DNA of 7,085 bases, taken from NCBI GenBank assembly GCA_002372775.1, contig DFIJ01000006.1, positions 1-7,085 on the forward strand, read 5' to 3'. The DNA is from Christensenella sp. UBA3700 (lineage in GTDB: Bacteria; Bacillota; Clostridia; Christensenellales; UBA3700). The position numbers and the translations under genes are program-made. The notes beneath the pieces are model-generated. The model made no database searches. It was not told the DNA's origin and worked only from the letters and a program-made list of their open reading frames with translations. This document shows positions 1 through 5,744 of this stretch, piece after piece (position 1 is the stretch's first letter; every line of letters starts with the position of its first letter).

Positions 1-245
1 GATAGTGCAGTAAGCATAATGATAGGGGTTGTATTCTTTGCCTTTCTTAGAGCCTCTAATACTTCAAAGCCGTTCTTTTTAGGCATCATAACATCAAGAA
101 TGATTAAATCATAAATGCCAGTAAGACCGTATTCAATACCAGCCTCACCATCGTGAACGCAGTTAACTTCAAATTTTTCTCTCTCTAGAACTGCCTTTAG
201 AACATCACATAAACTTTCGGAATCTTCTACAAGTAATATTCTCAT
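1..245 (-). CDS. Response regulator, N-terminal receiver domain (partial, runs off left edge)
   Basis: The gene reads leftward from an ATG at 245-243, preceded by GGAGG (255-251) with 5-nt spacing. About 81 residues are present and the 3' end is outside the window. The protein opens MRILLVEDSE and shows the CheY-like receiver signature: acidic pocket E7-D8, phosphoacceptor D51 in the LIILDVMMPKKNGFEVL stretch, and the conserved Thr T79 in IIMLTAL. The switch Lys and any output domain lie beyond the edge. The LDVMMPKKNGFEVL style is typical of OmpR/PhoB-type DNA-binding regulators in Firmicutes, so a winged-helix output domain and a neighbouring sensor kinase are likely but not visible. It would receive phosphate from a sensor histidine kinase in the cytoplasm. 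It is divergent from the operon starting at 356 and shares its control region, so it might regulate that operon; this is inference. The receiver-domain call is very secure; the output type is not. Confidence 0.95.
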   Translation of the reverse strand, partial: MRILLVEDSESLCDVLKAVLEREKFEVNCVHDGEAGIEYGLTGIYDLIILDVMMPKKNGFEVLEALRKAKNTTPIIMLTAL

Positions 246-250
246 TTTGG

Positions 251-255
251 CCTCC
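251..255 (-). promoter_or_regulatory. Ribosome binding site of the response regulator gene
   Basis: GGAGG read on the minus strand lies 5 nt before the ATG at 245. It fixes the start of the partial gene at the left edge. Confidence 0.85.
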
Positions 256-269
256 TATCACACATTAAT

Positions 270-298
270 ATATTAAAATATTTTAAACGAAATGTCTA
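270..298 (-). promoter_or_regulatory. Predicted sigma-A-type promoter for the response regulator
   Basis: Read on the minus strand, TAGACA (298-293, five of six matches to the -35 consensus) is followed by a 17-nt spacer and TAATAT (275-270, four of six matches to the -10 consensus). Transcription would start near 263 and give a leader of under 20 nt. The spacer overlaps AT-rich perfect palindromes at 265-276 and 273-286. The -35 box lies in the left arm of the inverted repeat at 294-312. The AT-richness makes chance matches easy, so confidence is moderate. Confidence 0.5.
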
Positions 299-312
299 TA
301 TTCAATATAGAC
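294..312. promoter_or_regulatory. Inverted repeat between divergent promoters, candidate operator
   Basis: GTCTATAT (294-301), TCA, ATATAGAC (305-312) form a perfect 8-bp inverted repeat with a 3-nt centre. Each arm contains most of a predicted -35 box, one for the leftward response regulator and one for the rightward operon. A dimeric regulator bound here would cover both -35 boxes. It may be a true operator, or simply two -35 elements placed back to back; the sequence alone does not separate these. Its position between diverging genes makes a transcription terminator unlikely. Confidence 0.5.
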
Positions 313-336
313 TACGCTATTTTTAAATGTTAAAAT
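308..336 (+). promoter_or_regulatory. Predicted extended -10 promoter for the 356-3816 operon
   Basis: TAGACT (308-313, four of six matches to the -35 consensus), a 17-nt spacer and TAAAAT (331-336), with a TG one base upstream (328-329), make an extended -10 promoter. Transcription would start around 342-344, just before the GAGG ribosome binding site at 347-350. An imperfect inverted repeat (317-326 with 330-338, one bulged T) spans the -10 region. No other promoter-like sequence is evident between the two divergent start codons on this strand. Confidence 0.55.
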
Positions 337-355
337 AGTAGTTAGCGAGGACGAT

Positions 356-865
356 ATGGCAAACTTACTTTCAATTAGAGAGTTCACAAGAAGATACTAT
401 GGATATTCGAGACTATATTCACTTATGGCCTCTTTAAGAGTTTGCGCAGAAAAGGATCCTAGAGTTAAAGAGCAAGTAGAAAAAATCGCTGAAGGAACTA
501 CTCTTTATCTAACAACATTTCCAGCAAGAAAGGTTTTAATGTGTAAAAAACAAGGTGGAAAATTACGTTTCTTATTTAAGAAATATGCAGGTTTTGAACA
601 AGACGCATATGTAATGTTTAAGAGTATAGATTTAGCTTTGCCTGTTTATGATGGGTTTGTTTCGTTTACTAAAGCATTCAATGAATCAAGATTAGTTATA
701 AAGGGTGACACTCAAATTGGAATGCAATTTGTTGCTCTTTTTGACATAGCTCAAGCTACGCTTGCTCCAAAAATACAAAGAGAGAAGTATCTAACAGCCA
801 AGCCATATTCAGAAAAGATGGCTAATGATGTAAAATTTTTATCCTTCTTTAGAGGTTGGCTATGA
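356..865 (+). CDS. Small basic protein, possibly SCP2-like domain, first gene of the operon
   Basis: A 169-residue cytoplasmic protein with no signal peptide or membrane segment. The ATG at 356 follows GAGG (347-350) at 5-nt spacing. The N-terminus is rich in Arg and Tyr (REFTRRYYGYSRLYS, residues 8-22). A central beta-rich part (about 50-120) contains a VMFKSIDLAL stretch, then a region with F, A and R positions leading to a hydrophobic strand and KGD (116-118). This pattern and length weakly resemble SCP2-type sterol/lipid-binding domains, which have a similar late KGD-like turn, but no signature is decisive. The C-terminus is basic and aromatic. Its stop codon overlaps the start of the next gene (ATGA), so the two are translationally coupled and probably work together. 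If the SCP2-like reading is right, it could bind a hydrophobic substrate for the dehydrogenase-like proteins that follow; that is speculation. It is otherwise an unrecognised conserved-looking protein. Confidence 0.6.
   Translation: MANLLSIREFTRRYYGYSRLYSLMASLRVCAEKDPRVKEQVEKIAEGTTLYLTTFPARKVLMCKKQGGKLRFLFKKYAGFEQDAYVMFKSIDLALPVYDGFVSFTKAFNESRLVIKGDTQIGMQFVALFDIAQATLAPKIQREKYLTAKPYSEKMANDVKFLSFFRGWL
851..855 (+). promoter_or_regulatory. Ribosome binding site deciding the start of the first dehydrogenase-like gene
   Basis: AGAGG at 851-855 lies 6 nt before the ATG at 862. An in-frame TTG at 856 directly abuts this site with no spacing and so is an unlikely initiator. The ATG at 862 is therefore preferred, giving an ATGA overlap with the upstream stop codon. 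Confidence 0.75.
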
Positions 866-2049
866 GATATAACAGATTTTTTGAATTCTCTAACAATGTC
901 AGCATTATTGCAGGATTAAATGGTCTATACAATGGTGTAAAGAAATTGCACGATTTAGGTGGATATAGAGTTTTTGTTATTACGGATAATGATATCGCAA
1001 AAACAGATAAGATTGGTCTTGTAAAAGAAGAAGTTGCAAAGATTGAACAGATGTCTATTGGTAAAACATACACTCATCTTGATGGGCCAGTAACATTATT
1101 GGATGTAGACAAGATTTATAGCGCATATAGAACAAGCGGATGCGATAGCATTCTTGCTGTTGGTGGCCAAAGAGCGGCATTTGCATCAAAAGCTTTAAAT
1201 CTTCTTTTAAGCACAAACAGTAGAAACCTTTTAGAATATGTAGGAATTGACTGTGCAGTTAGAAAAACAACAATTCCTTTTGGAATAGTACCAACAACAT
1301 TTAGCACTGGTACAGAAGTTTCTAATTCAACTTTGATTATTGATGATAAAACAAAACTTCAACATGAATTTGTAACGGATGTTTTGCAACCAGCATTCTG
1401 CGTTCTAGATCCAAAGATGCTTGTAAAAACAGAAAAGAAAGATATCTATCTTGGAATTATGGATGCTATAGCATTTGATATTGAATCTTACACAAGTTTA
1501 AGAACAAATCAAATAGTAAAAAGCTTTGCAAAGATGTCTATGTTTACAATAAGAAATGCATTCCAACAATATATAGTTAATGATGATAGAAATTCATTAT
1601 TTGATTTGCAAAGAGCAGGTGCCTTAACAGCTGTTAGTTATTCAAATACATTTAGTGGAATTATCCATGCTATTGCGCATACATTAACAGCTATGTATGG
1701 CATAAGACATGAGAATGCAGTTTGTGCAATTTTCGCGCCATGTCTTGAGTTTAATAAGGAAGTATGTAAGAAAGAATATATAGAAATGTTGTTGTTCTCG
1801 TTAGGTGCAAAGGAGTTCTCAACTCTTGATGATGAGGGAAGACTTGAAGCATTTATTAACATGTTCAAGAACTTATTGAAGTATATGGCTGATACGTATA
1901 AAATCGAGCTTAAGTTGTCTTCTTATGGAATAAAAGAAGAAGACTTAGAAAAGATTGCAGAGGTTGCCATCCTAGATGGTTCTATGATAACAACACCTAA
2001 GCAACCAACAAAAGAAGATATTATTAACATCTTAAAGGAGTCACTATAA
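862..2049 (+). CDS. Iron-containing alcohol dehydrogenase-like protein, divergent active site
   Basis: A 395-residue protein of normal length for the iron-dependent alcohol dehydrogenase/dehydroquinate synthase-like superfamily (N-terminal nucleotide-binding domain, C-terminal helical metal-binding domain). Family landmarks, numbered from this ATG: AVGG (99-102), VPTT followed by STGTEVS (143-154), LDP (182-184), MDAIAFDIES (200-209), and a late IIHAIAHTLTAMYGIRH segment (267-283) leading into APCLEFN. In the family the metal sits on Asp and His of a D-A-x-x-H motif plus two later His. Here D201, H269 and H283 are kept, but the first His is Phe (F205). The GGGSxxD nucleotide motif is changed to GGQRAAF, losing Ser and Asp, and the usual HG after the last ligand is HE. 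It may be a metal-independent oxidoreductase, a weak enzyme or a structural subunit. It is coupled to both neighbours (4-nt overlap upstream, 1-nt overlap downstream). Family membership is secure; catalysis and substrate are unknown. Confidence 0.88.
   Translation: MRYNRFFEFSNNVSIIAGLNGLYNGVKKLHDLGGYRVFVITDNDIAKTDKIGLVKEEVAKIEQMSIGKTYTHLDGPVTLLDVDKIYSAYRTSGCDSILAVGGQRAAFASKALNLLLSTNSRNLLEYVGIDCAVRKTTIPFGIVPTTFSTGTEVSNSTLIIDDKTKLQHEFVTDVLQPAFCVLDPKMLVKTEKKDIYLGIMDAIAFDIESYTSLRTNQIVKSFAKMSMFTIRNAFQQYIVNDDRNSLFDLQRAGALTAVSYSNTFSGIIHAIAHTLTAMYGIRHENAVCAIFAPCLEFNKEVCKKEYIEMLLFSLGAKEFSTLDDEGRLEAFINMFKNLLKYMADTYKIELKLSSYGIKEEDLEKIAEVAILDGSMITTPKQPTKEDIINILKESL
2035..2040 (+). promoter_or_regulatory. 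Ribosome binding site of the second dehydrogenase-like gene
   Basis: AAGGAG sits inside the end of the preceding gene, 8 nt before the ATG at 2049. Stop and start overlap as TAATG, an arrangement typical of translational coupling and of near-equal production of two partner proteins. Confidence 0.8.
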
Positions 2050-3209
2050 TGGTAGAGAATTATTCATTTGAAAACAATTCAAAATTCCTTATAGGTGACA
2101 ATGCTACATACAATGTCCCTTATGAACTTGCACAACTTGGTTGTACAAGAGCGATGATTGTAAGCGATGAGACTTCTTATAGAATTGGTAACTACGATTA
2201 CGTAAAAGGCATTTTTAAATTACATAAGATTGCAATAGGTGCTACTTTTAGAAAAGTGCAAGATGTTGCAGATTCACAAACTTGTGAAGAGATTGCAAGA
2301 AGATATAGAGCAAGTAATTGCGATTGTATTATTGCTGTTGGTAAGAAATCTGCTATATTCGCTGCAAAAGGCGCAAAGATTTTGCTTACTGAGGATATAA
2401 GATATATATCTCATTATGCAGACGAGGGAACAGGCAATCTTATTGTTAGAAACGTTCCACTTGTTGTTGTACCATCAAATATGGGCTGTGGATTTGAAAA
2501 TTCTAACTTTGTAAGAATAGTAGATAAGCAATTAAATATTATTTATGAGTTCAATACTAAATATGCAGAAACTAACATGGTGGCTATAGACTCTTCACTT
2601 ACAGATACTCTTCCACCTAAAGCAATCGCATCTCATGGATTATATGCTTTAGCTATGGCAGCAGAATGTTATGTGTCTGATGATTCTCCACTTAGTGTTA
2701 AAGCATATGCAGATATTGCTATAAAGCAAATTTATCTATATCTTGAAAAGAGTATATTGCACAATGCAAGAAAAGATTATAGAAGTAGAATAATGGGCGC
2801 TGTAATTTTAGCAGGAACTGGATTCTATAGCATTCCAAGAGATCCTATCTCTGTAATTGCTGATGCGCTATCGGATAGATATCTAATAAACTATGGTAAT
2901 TTATTTGCAATCTTATTTAGACACTACATTAAAAACCAAGAACTTGGACATTCTTTCGGTTATTGTTTAAATGCTATGCTAGATATAAACGAATATGCTT
3001 TATATGCTAGAGAGAATAGAACACAAAAGGCATTAACAGCAATTGATGCGCTTTACGATAGAATTATTGATTATGTTGATTTCAATAGTAAACTAAGCGA
3101 TTTCGATATTCCAAAAGAGGACTTAGAATCAGTTGCCGAAGATGTTGCTAAAACTATTGATACAGTAACTAAAGAACAAGTATTGGAGCTATTAAATGAA
3201 TCCTATTAA
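2049..3209 (+). CDS. Iron-containing alcohol dehydrogenase-family pseudoenzyme, no metal ligands
   Basis: A 386-residue divergent relative of the protein encoded just upstream. The superfamily frame is still visible: ALAQLG-like first helix with AMIVSD (35-40), IIAVGKKSAIFAAKGAK (94-110) in place of AVGGGSxxDxAK, VVVPSNMGCGFENSNF (139-154) in place of the IPTTxGTGSE segment, IDSSLTDTLP (180-189) in place of DPxLxxxLP, and GAVILAGTGF (250-259) before the late metal-site segment. All four family metal ligands appear lost: Asp to Y199 and His to M203 in HGLYALAMAAECYVS, no His near 268-269, and the last His to Y282 in YGNLFAILFRHY. The position of the nucleotide-motif Asp is Phe (F104), as in its neighbour. 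Full length and an intact frame argue against decay, so it is probably a maintained non-catalytic or repurposed subunit, plausibly pairing with the upstream protein. It overlaps queH by 14 nt. Fold assignment is good; role unknown. Confidence 0.8.
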   Translation: MVENYSFENNSKFLIGDNATYNVPYELAQLGCTRAMIVSDETSYRIGNYDYVKGIFKLHKIAIGATFRKVQDVADSQTCEEIARRYRASNCDCIIAVGKKSAIFAAKGAKILLTEDIRYISHYADEGTGNLIVRNVPLVVVPSNMGCGFENSNFVRIVDKQLNIIYEFNTKYAETNMVAIDSSLTDTLPPKAIASHGLYALAMAAECYVSDDSPLSVKAYADIAIKQIYLYLEKSILHNARKDYRSRIMGAVILAGTGFYSIPRDPISVIADALSDRYLINYGNLFAILFRHYIKNQELGHSFGYCLNAMLDINEYALYARENRTQKALTAIDALYDRIIDYVDFNSKLSDFDIPKEDLESVAEDVAKTIDTVTKEQVLELLNESY

Positions 3210-3816
3210 GAGGAATTATCAAATTGAATTAGATGAGATAATAAATGGGCTAAAAGAAGGTGAAAGACCTTCTTTGCTTTTGCATGCGTGCTGTGCTCCT
3301 TGTAGCAGTTATTGCGTAGAATATCTAAGCAAGTTTTTTGATATAACACTATATTTTTATAATCCAAATATGGATAGTGAAGATGAGTATGAAAAACGCT
3401 TTAAAGAGTTTGAAAAAATAGTGGAAAGATTTAAAGGTGTAAAGGTTGTTCATACAAAGTATGATGCATCTGAATACTATGACAAAATCAGGGGCTATGA
3501 AGATTGTAAAGAAGGCGGAGAAAGATGCATGATTTGCTATAGATTAAGACTTGAAAATAGTATGAATTATGCAATAGAGAATAACTTCGATTATTTTGCA
3601 TCAACTTTATCTATATCTCCATACAAGAATGCTGAAAAACTAAATGCAATCGGAGAGGAGATAGCAAAGGATAAGAATATTAAGTATTTAGTTAATGATT
3701 TTAAAAAGCGTGGCGGATATAAACGCTCTACTGAACTATCTGCAGAGATGGGTCTATATAGACAAAATTTCTGTGGTTGTATTTATTCAAAGCAAGAAAG
3801 AGAAAACAAAGAATAA
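3196..3816 (+). CDS. queH: Epoxyqueuosine reductase QueH
   Basis: QueH (formerly DUF208) reduces epoxyqueuosine to queuosine at the wobble position of GUN-anticodon tRNAs, the last step of queuosine synthesis; it replaces the unrelated cobalamin-dependent QueG. The 206-residue protein has the family's cysteine signature in order: HACCAPCSSYC (C32, C33, C36, C40), ERCMICYRLR (C111, C114) and YRQNFCGCIYS (C193, C195). These are the iron-sulfur cluster and metal-site cysteines of the family. FYNPNMDSEDEYEKR and STLSISPYKN are further recognisable QueH stretches. Length is typical. The ATG at 3196 lies 14 nt inside the upstream gene and 7 nt after GGAG (3185-3188). No other queuosine genes are in the window. 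Its coupling to the dehydrogenase-like pair may reflect shared transcription rather than shared function. It acts in the cytoplasm. Confidence 0.95.
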   Translation: MNPIKRNYQIELDEIINGLKEGERPSLLLHACCAPCSSYCVEYLSKFFDITLYFYNPNMDSEDEYEKRFKEFEKIVERFKGVKVVHTKYDASEYYDKIRGYEDCKEGGERCMICYRLRLENSMNYAIENNFDYFASTLSISPYKNAEKLNAIGEEIAKDKNIKYLVNDFKKRGGYKRSTELSAEMGLYRQNFCGCIYSKQERENKE

Positions 3817-3835
3817 TAGTCAAATTGTTTTATGC

Positions 3836-3856
3836 GGGCACATACGCGCCCTTTTT
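3836..3856 (+). terminator. Probable weak intrinsic terminator after queH
   Basis: GGGCAC (3836-3841), loop ATAC, GCGCCC (3846-3851) form a 6-bp stem with one A-C mismatch, followed directly by five T (3852-3856). It lies 20 nt after the queH stop. The short, imperfect stem suggests moderate strength. Confidence 0.55.
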
Positions 3857-3892
3857 ACGCTTATTGTTAAGTTAAGTTACACGTGATAATAT

Positions 3893-3898
3893 TATAAT
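3893..3898 (+). promoter_or_regulatory. Predicted -10 box of the 3914-5692 operon
   Basis: A perfect TATAAT lies 15 nt before the start codon at 3914. No good -35 box is found at 16-18 nt. TTAAGT (3872-3877) has a short 15-nt spacer, and it lies in a GTTAA-type short direct repeat (3866-3879). The overlapping GATAAT at 3885 is an alternative -10. The position directly after a terminator supports a promoter here. With the TATAAT box the leader would be very short and would begin close to the AAGGTGAG ribosome binding site (3903-3910), which favours the upstream GATAAT as the alternative. Confidence 0.45.
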
Positions 3899-3913
3899 AT
3901 ATAAGGTGAGAAA

Positions 3914-4765
3914 ATGATTAATATCTCTAAAGAAAACTATAAAAAATATGGCGAATGTGTCTGTATTTCAAACGGAAAGGTTAAGATGCTGGTTACAATT
4001 GATCTTGGCCCAAGAATTATATTCTACGGAATAGATGGTAAGAATATTATGTTTGAGGACTTAGAAGACACTACATCTAAGGGCGGCGAATTCTTCGATG
4101 AGAATCTAAAAGGAGAAGGAATTTGGCACCTATATGGCGGTCATAGACTATGGAAATCTCCAGAATATATGGACACTTATTATCCAGATAATAAGAAAGT
4201 TGAAGTTATAAAAGAGAATGATGGTTCTATAAGTTTTGTATCAAAAGTTGAAACAACAACAAAATTGCAAAAGATTGTTAATGTTTTAATGCAAGAAGAT
4301 GGCTCTATAGAGCTAACTCAAAGAATTGTTAATATGAGCGATAGTGATACAACACCTATATCAGCTTGGGGATTAACAGTTTTAGATAAAAAAGCAAAAG
4401 TAGAAATTCCTTTATCTACTCAAGATACTGGATTCTTACCAAATAGAAATATCGTTTATTGGAGCTATGATAGCGTAAACGATGAAAGAATTTCTGTTTT
4501 TAATGATAAAATAAAAATAGAGCAAAAAGATATTGTGAATCCAATTAAGATTGGAACATATGTTGAAGGGGTTATTAAGGTTCAAGTAAATGGAATGCAA
4601 TTCTCTTTATCTTTGGATAAAAAAGAAGGCTATTATCCAGATTTTTCAAGTAATATTGAATGTTATACGAACAATCATATTTTAGAGATAGAGACTTTAT
4701 CGCCACTTCAAACATTAACGCCTGGTGAACAAATCGTTCATAAGGAGCATTGGAAGATTAGATAG
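3914..4765 (+). CDS. DUF4380-like protein, galactose mutarotase-type fold
   Basis: A 283-residue cytoplasmic protein without signal peptide. The start follows AAGGTGAG (3903-3910). The overall pattern resembles DUF4380, a family of the galactose mutarotase-like beta-sandwich superfamily: IDLGPRIIFYGIDGKNIMFE (29-48) near the N-terminus, the GGHRLWKSPE block (75-84) followed by YYPDN (89-93), a PISAWGLTVL strand in the middle, and a C-terminal YYPDFSSNIECYTN then ILEIETLSPLQTLTPGE and HWKI segment. In aldose epimerases the corresponding surface binds the sugar, and an Arg/His pair and a Glu take part. The GHRLW block and the C-terminal E-x-E could be the equivalents, but this is inference. It precedes the lipoprotein protease by 9 nt, so the two form an operon. 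Substrate and enzymatic activity are unknown; it may bind or modify a carbohydrate. Family call is fairly confident, function is not. Confidence 0.7.
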   Translation: MINISKENYKKYGECVCISNGKVKMLVTIDLGPRIIFYGIDGKNIMFEDLEDTTSKGGEFFDENLKGEGIWHLYGGHRLWKSPEYMDTYYPDNKKVEVIKENDGSISFVSKVETTTKLQKIVNVLMQEDGSIELTQRIVNMSDSDTTPISAWGLTVLDKKAKVEIPLSTQDTGFLPNRNIVYWSYDSVNDERISVFNDKIKIEQKDIVNPIKIGTYVEGVIKVQVNGMQFSLSLDKKEGYYPDFSSNIECYTNNHILEIETLSPLQTLTPGEQIVHKEHWKIR

Positions 4766-4769
4766 GGGG
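4764..4769 (+). promoter_or_regulatory. Ribosome binding site deciding the start of the serine protease gene
   Basis: AGGGGG overlaps the preceding stop codon (TAG 4763-4765). It is 5 nt from the ATG at 4775 but only 2 nt from the in-frame GTG at 4772, so the ATG is preferred. Confidence 0.65.
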
Positions 4770-4774
4770 TAGTG

Positions 4775-5692
4775 ATGAAAAAGAAGATTTCAATACTTGC
4801 ACTTGTTATTATAGTTGTCATTTTGTCATCACTTAGTCTTAGTGCATGTTCGTTTATTACAGACAGATTAAAAACTGTAAATGTAGTAAATTTAAATGCA
4901 GATGAATTAAAGGATGAGAATCTTGCTACTGCAGTTGCACAAACTGCGGTTCAATCATGTGTTAGAGTTAATACTACATTCAATTTAGCTGGAACAAAGA
5001 TAACATCATCTGGTGCTGGTTTTATCATTACATCAGACGGCTATGTTATAACAAACAGACACGTTGTAGCTGTATACATTGAAAGCCAATTAAGTACAAA
5101 GTATTCATTAAAGAGAACAAATACTTGCCAAACACTTTTTCCTGCAAGTACATTCCTTGTAGCATTTGCGGATAGCAATGATGCATATCAATGCGACCTT
5201 GTTGCATACTCAACAGATCCTAATTTGGATTTGGCAATTCTAAAGATAACAGCTCCATCAACAGAGTATATTCCTTTATCTATAGATAAAGAATCTAAAG
5301 TTACATATGGACAAACTGCTTATACATTTGGAAATCCTGAAAATATTGGATTAGTATTCACTTCATTAATGATCTCAAATCCAGCAGTAAAAATTAATAG
5401 CAGTACAAATTATGATTCAATTCTTCTTGATGGTAATATAAACCATGGAAATAGTGGTGGCGCACTTATCGATGATAAGATCCATGTAATTGGTGTTGTG
5501 TTTGCTAGAGTAGAATCTAATGAAGCTTCAGCAAATACAGCAAACGATGTATATGGTATTGGATGTGCAGTTTCAGCAAATGATTTAGTAGCTTATATTG
5601 AAGGAGTAAAACAAACTAGAGGTGTAAGTATCAACTATACTTTATATAGCGAAAAATCAAGTGGAGTCGAAGTCACGGCTGTTGATGATTAA
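4775..5692 (+). CDS. Trypsin-like (HtrA-type) serine protease lipoprotein lacking PDZ domain
   Basis: A 305-residue exported lipoprotein. It begins MKKKISIL, then a hydrophobic stretch and the lipobox LSAC, making C25 the predicted lipidated residue after signal peptidase II cleavage; the protein would be anchored on the outer face of the membrane. The chymotrypsin-fold domain has a complete triad: H96 in GYVITNRHVV, D152 in DPNLDLAILKI, and S227 in NHGNSGGALI. This matches HtrA/DegP-type proteases (S1C). The sequence ends about 78 residues after the Ser, with no room for a PDZ domain, so regulation by PDZ-bound ligands is absent. The His-to-Asp distance is 56 residues against about 30 in DegP, while Asp-to-Ser (75) is as in DegP; the extra loop (about 100-130) carries C118. 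Four non-lipidated Cys (C62, C118, C140, C264) are unusual for an exposed protein and might pair. Probable role: envelope protein quality control or processing. Co-transcribed with the DUF4380-like gene. Confidence 0.9.
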   Translation: MKKKISILALVIIVVILSSLSLSACSFITDRLKTVNVVNLNADELKDENLATAVAQTAVQSCVRVNTTFNLAGTKITSSGAGFIITSDGYVITNRHVVAVYIESQLSTKYSLKRTNTCQTLFPASTFLVAFADSNDAYQCDLVAYSTDPNLDLAILKITAPSTEYIPLSIDKESKVTYGQTAYTFGNPENIGLVFTSLMISNPAVKINSSTNYDSILLDGNINHGNSGGALIDDKIHVIGVVFARVESNEASANTANDVYGIGCAVSANDLVAYIEGVKQTRGVSINYTLYSEKSSGVEVTAVDD

Positions 5693-5703
5693 TTTATAAA
5701 ATT

Positions 5704-5729
5704 AATGGGCATCAATCGATGCCCATTTT
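5704..5729. terminator. Strong, probably bidirectional intrinsic terminator between convergent genes
   Basis: A perfect 10-bp stem, AATGGGCATC (5704-5713) and GATGCCCATT (5718-5727) with a 4-nt AATC loop, ends 12 nt after the protease stop in its left part. On the plus strand the stem runs into TTTT (5726-5729). On the minus strand it is followed by AATTTTAT, a weaker U tract, so it can also serve the gene at 5745-7025. It is the strongest hairpin in the window. Confidence 0.85.
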
Positions 5730-5744
5730 GATTCAATCATTAAT

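Noticed and set aside
856..858. TTG as start of the first dehydrogenase-like gene
   Set aside because: It abuts the AGAGG site with no spacing; the ATG at 862 has 6-nt spacing and an ATGA coupling overlap.
849..1073. Minus-strand open frame of 74 codons
   Set aside because: It lies wholly opposite the first dehydrogenase-like gene, has no ribosome binding site that stands out and no recognisable protein features; it is an antisense shadow.
1116..1307. Minus-strand open frame of 63 codons
   Set aside because: Antisense to the well-supported dehydrogenase-like gene and without family similarity.
1638..1868. Minus-strand open frame of 76 codons
   Set aside because: Antisense to the C-terminal domain of the same gene, including its conserved His segment; the sense frame explains the sequence.
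3866..3879. GTTAA-type short direct repeat as a possible regulatory repeat
   Set aside because: Fewer than three copies of five bases in AT-rich DNA; easily chance.
3695..3886. Plus-strand frame of 63 codons overlapping the end of queH
   Set aside because: It overlaps the conserved NFCGCIYS end of queH in another frame and continues through the terminator hairpin; no ribosome binding site and no recognisable features.
4772..4774. GTG as start of the serine protease lipoprotein
   Set aside because: Only 2 nt from the G-rich ribosome binding site; the ATG directly after it has normal spacing. Either start gives the same signal peptide and lipobox.
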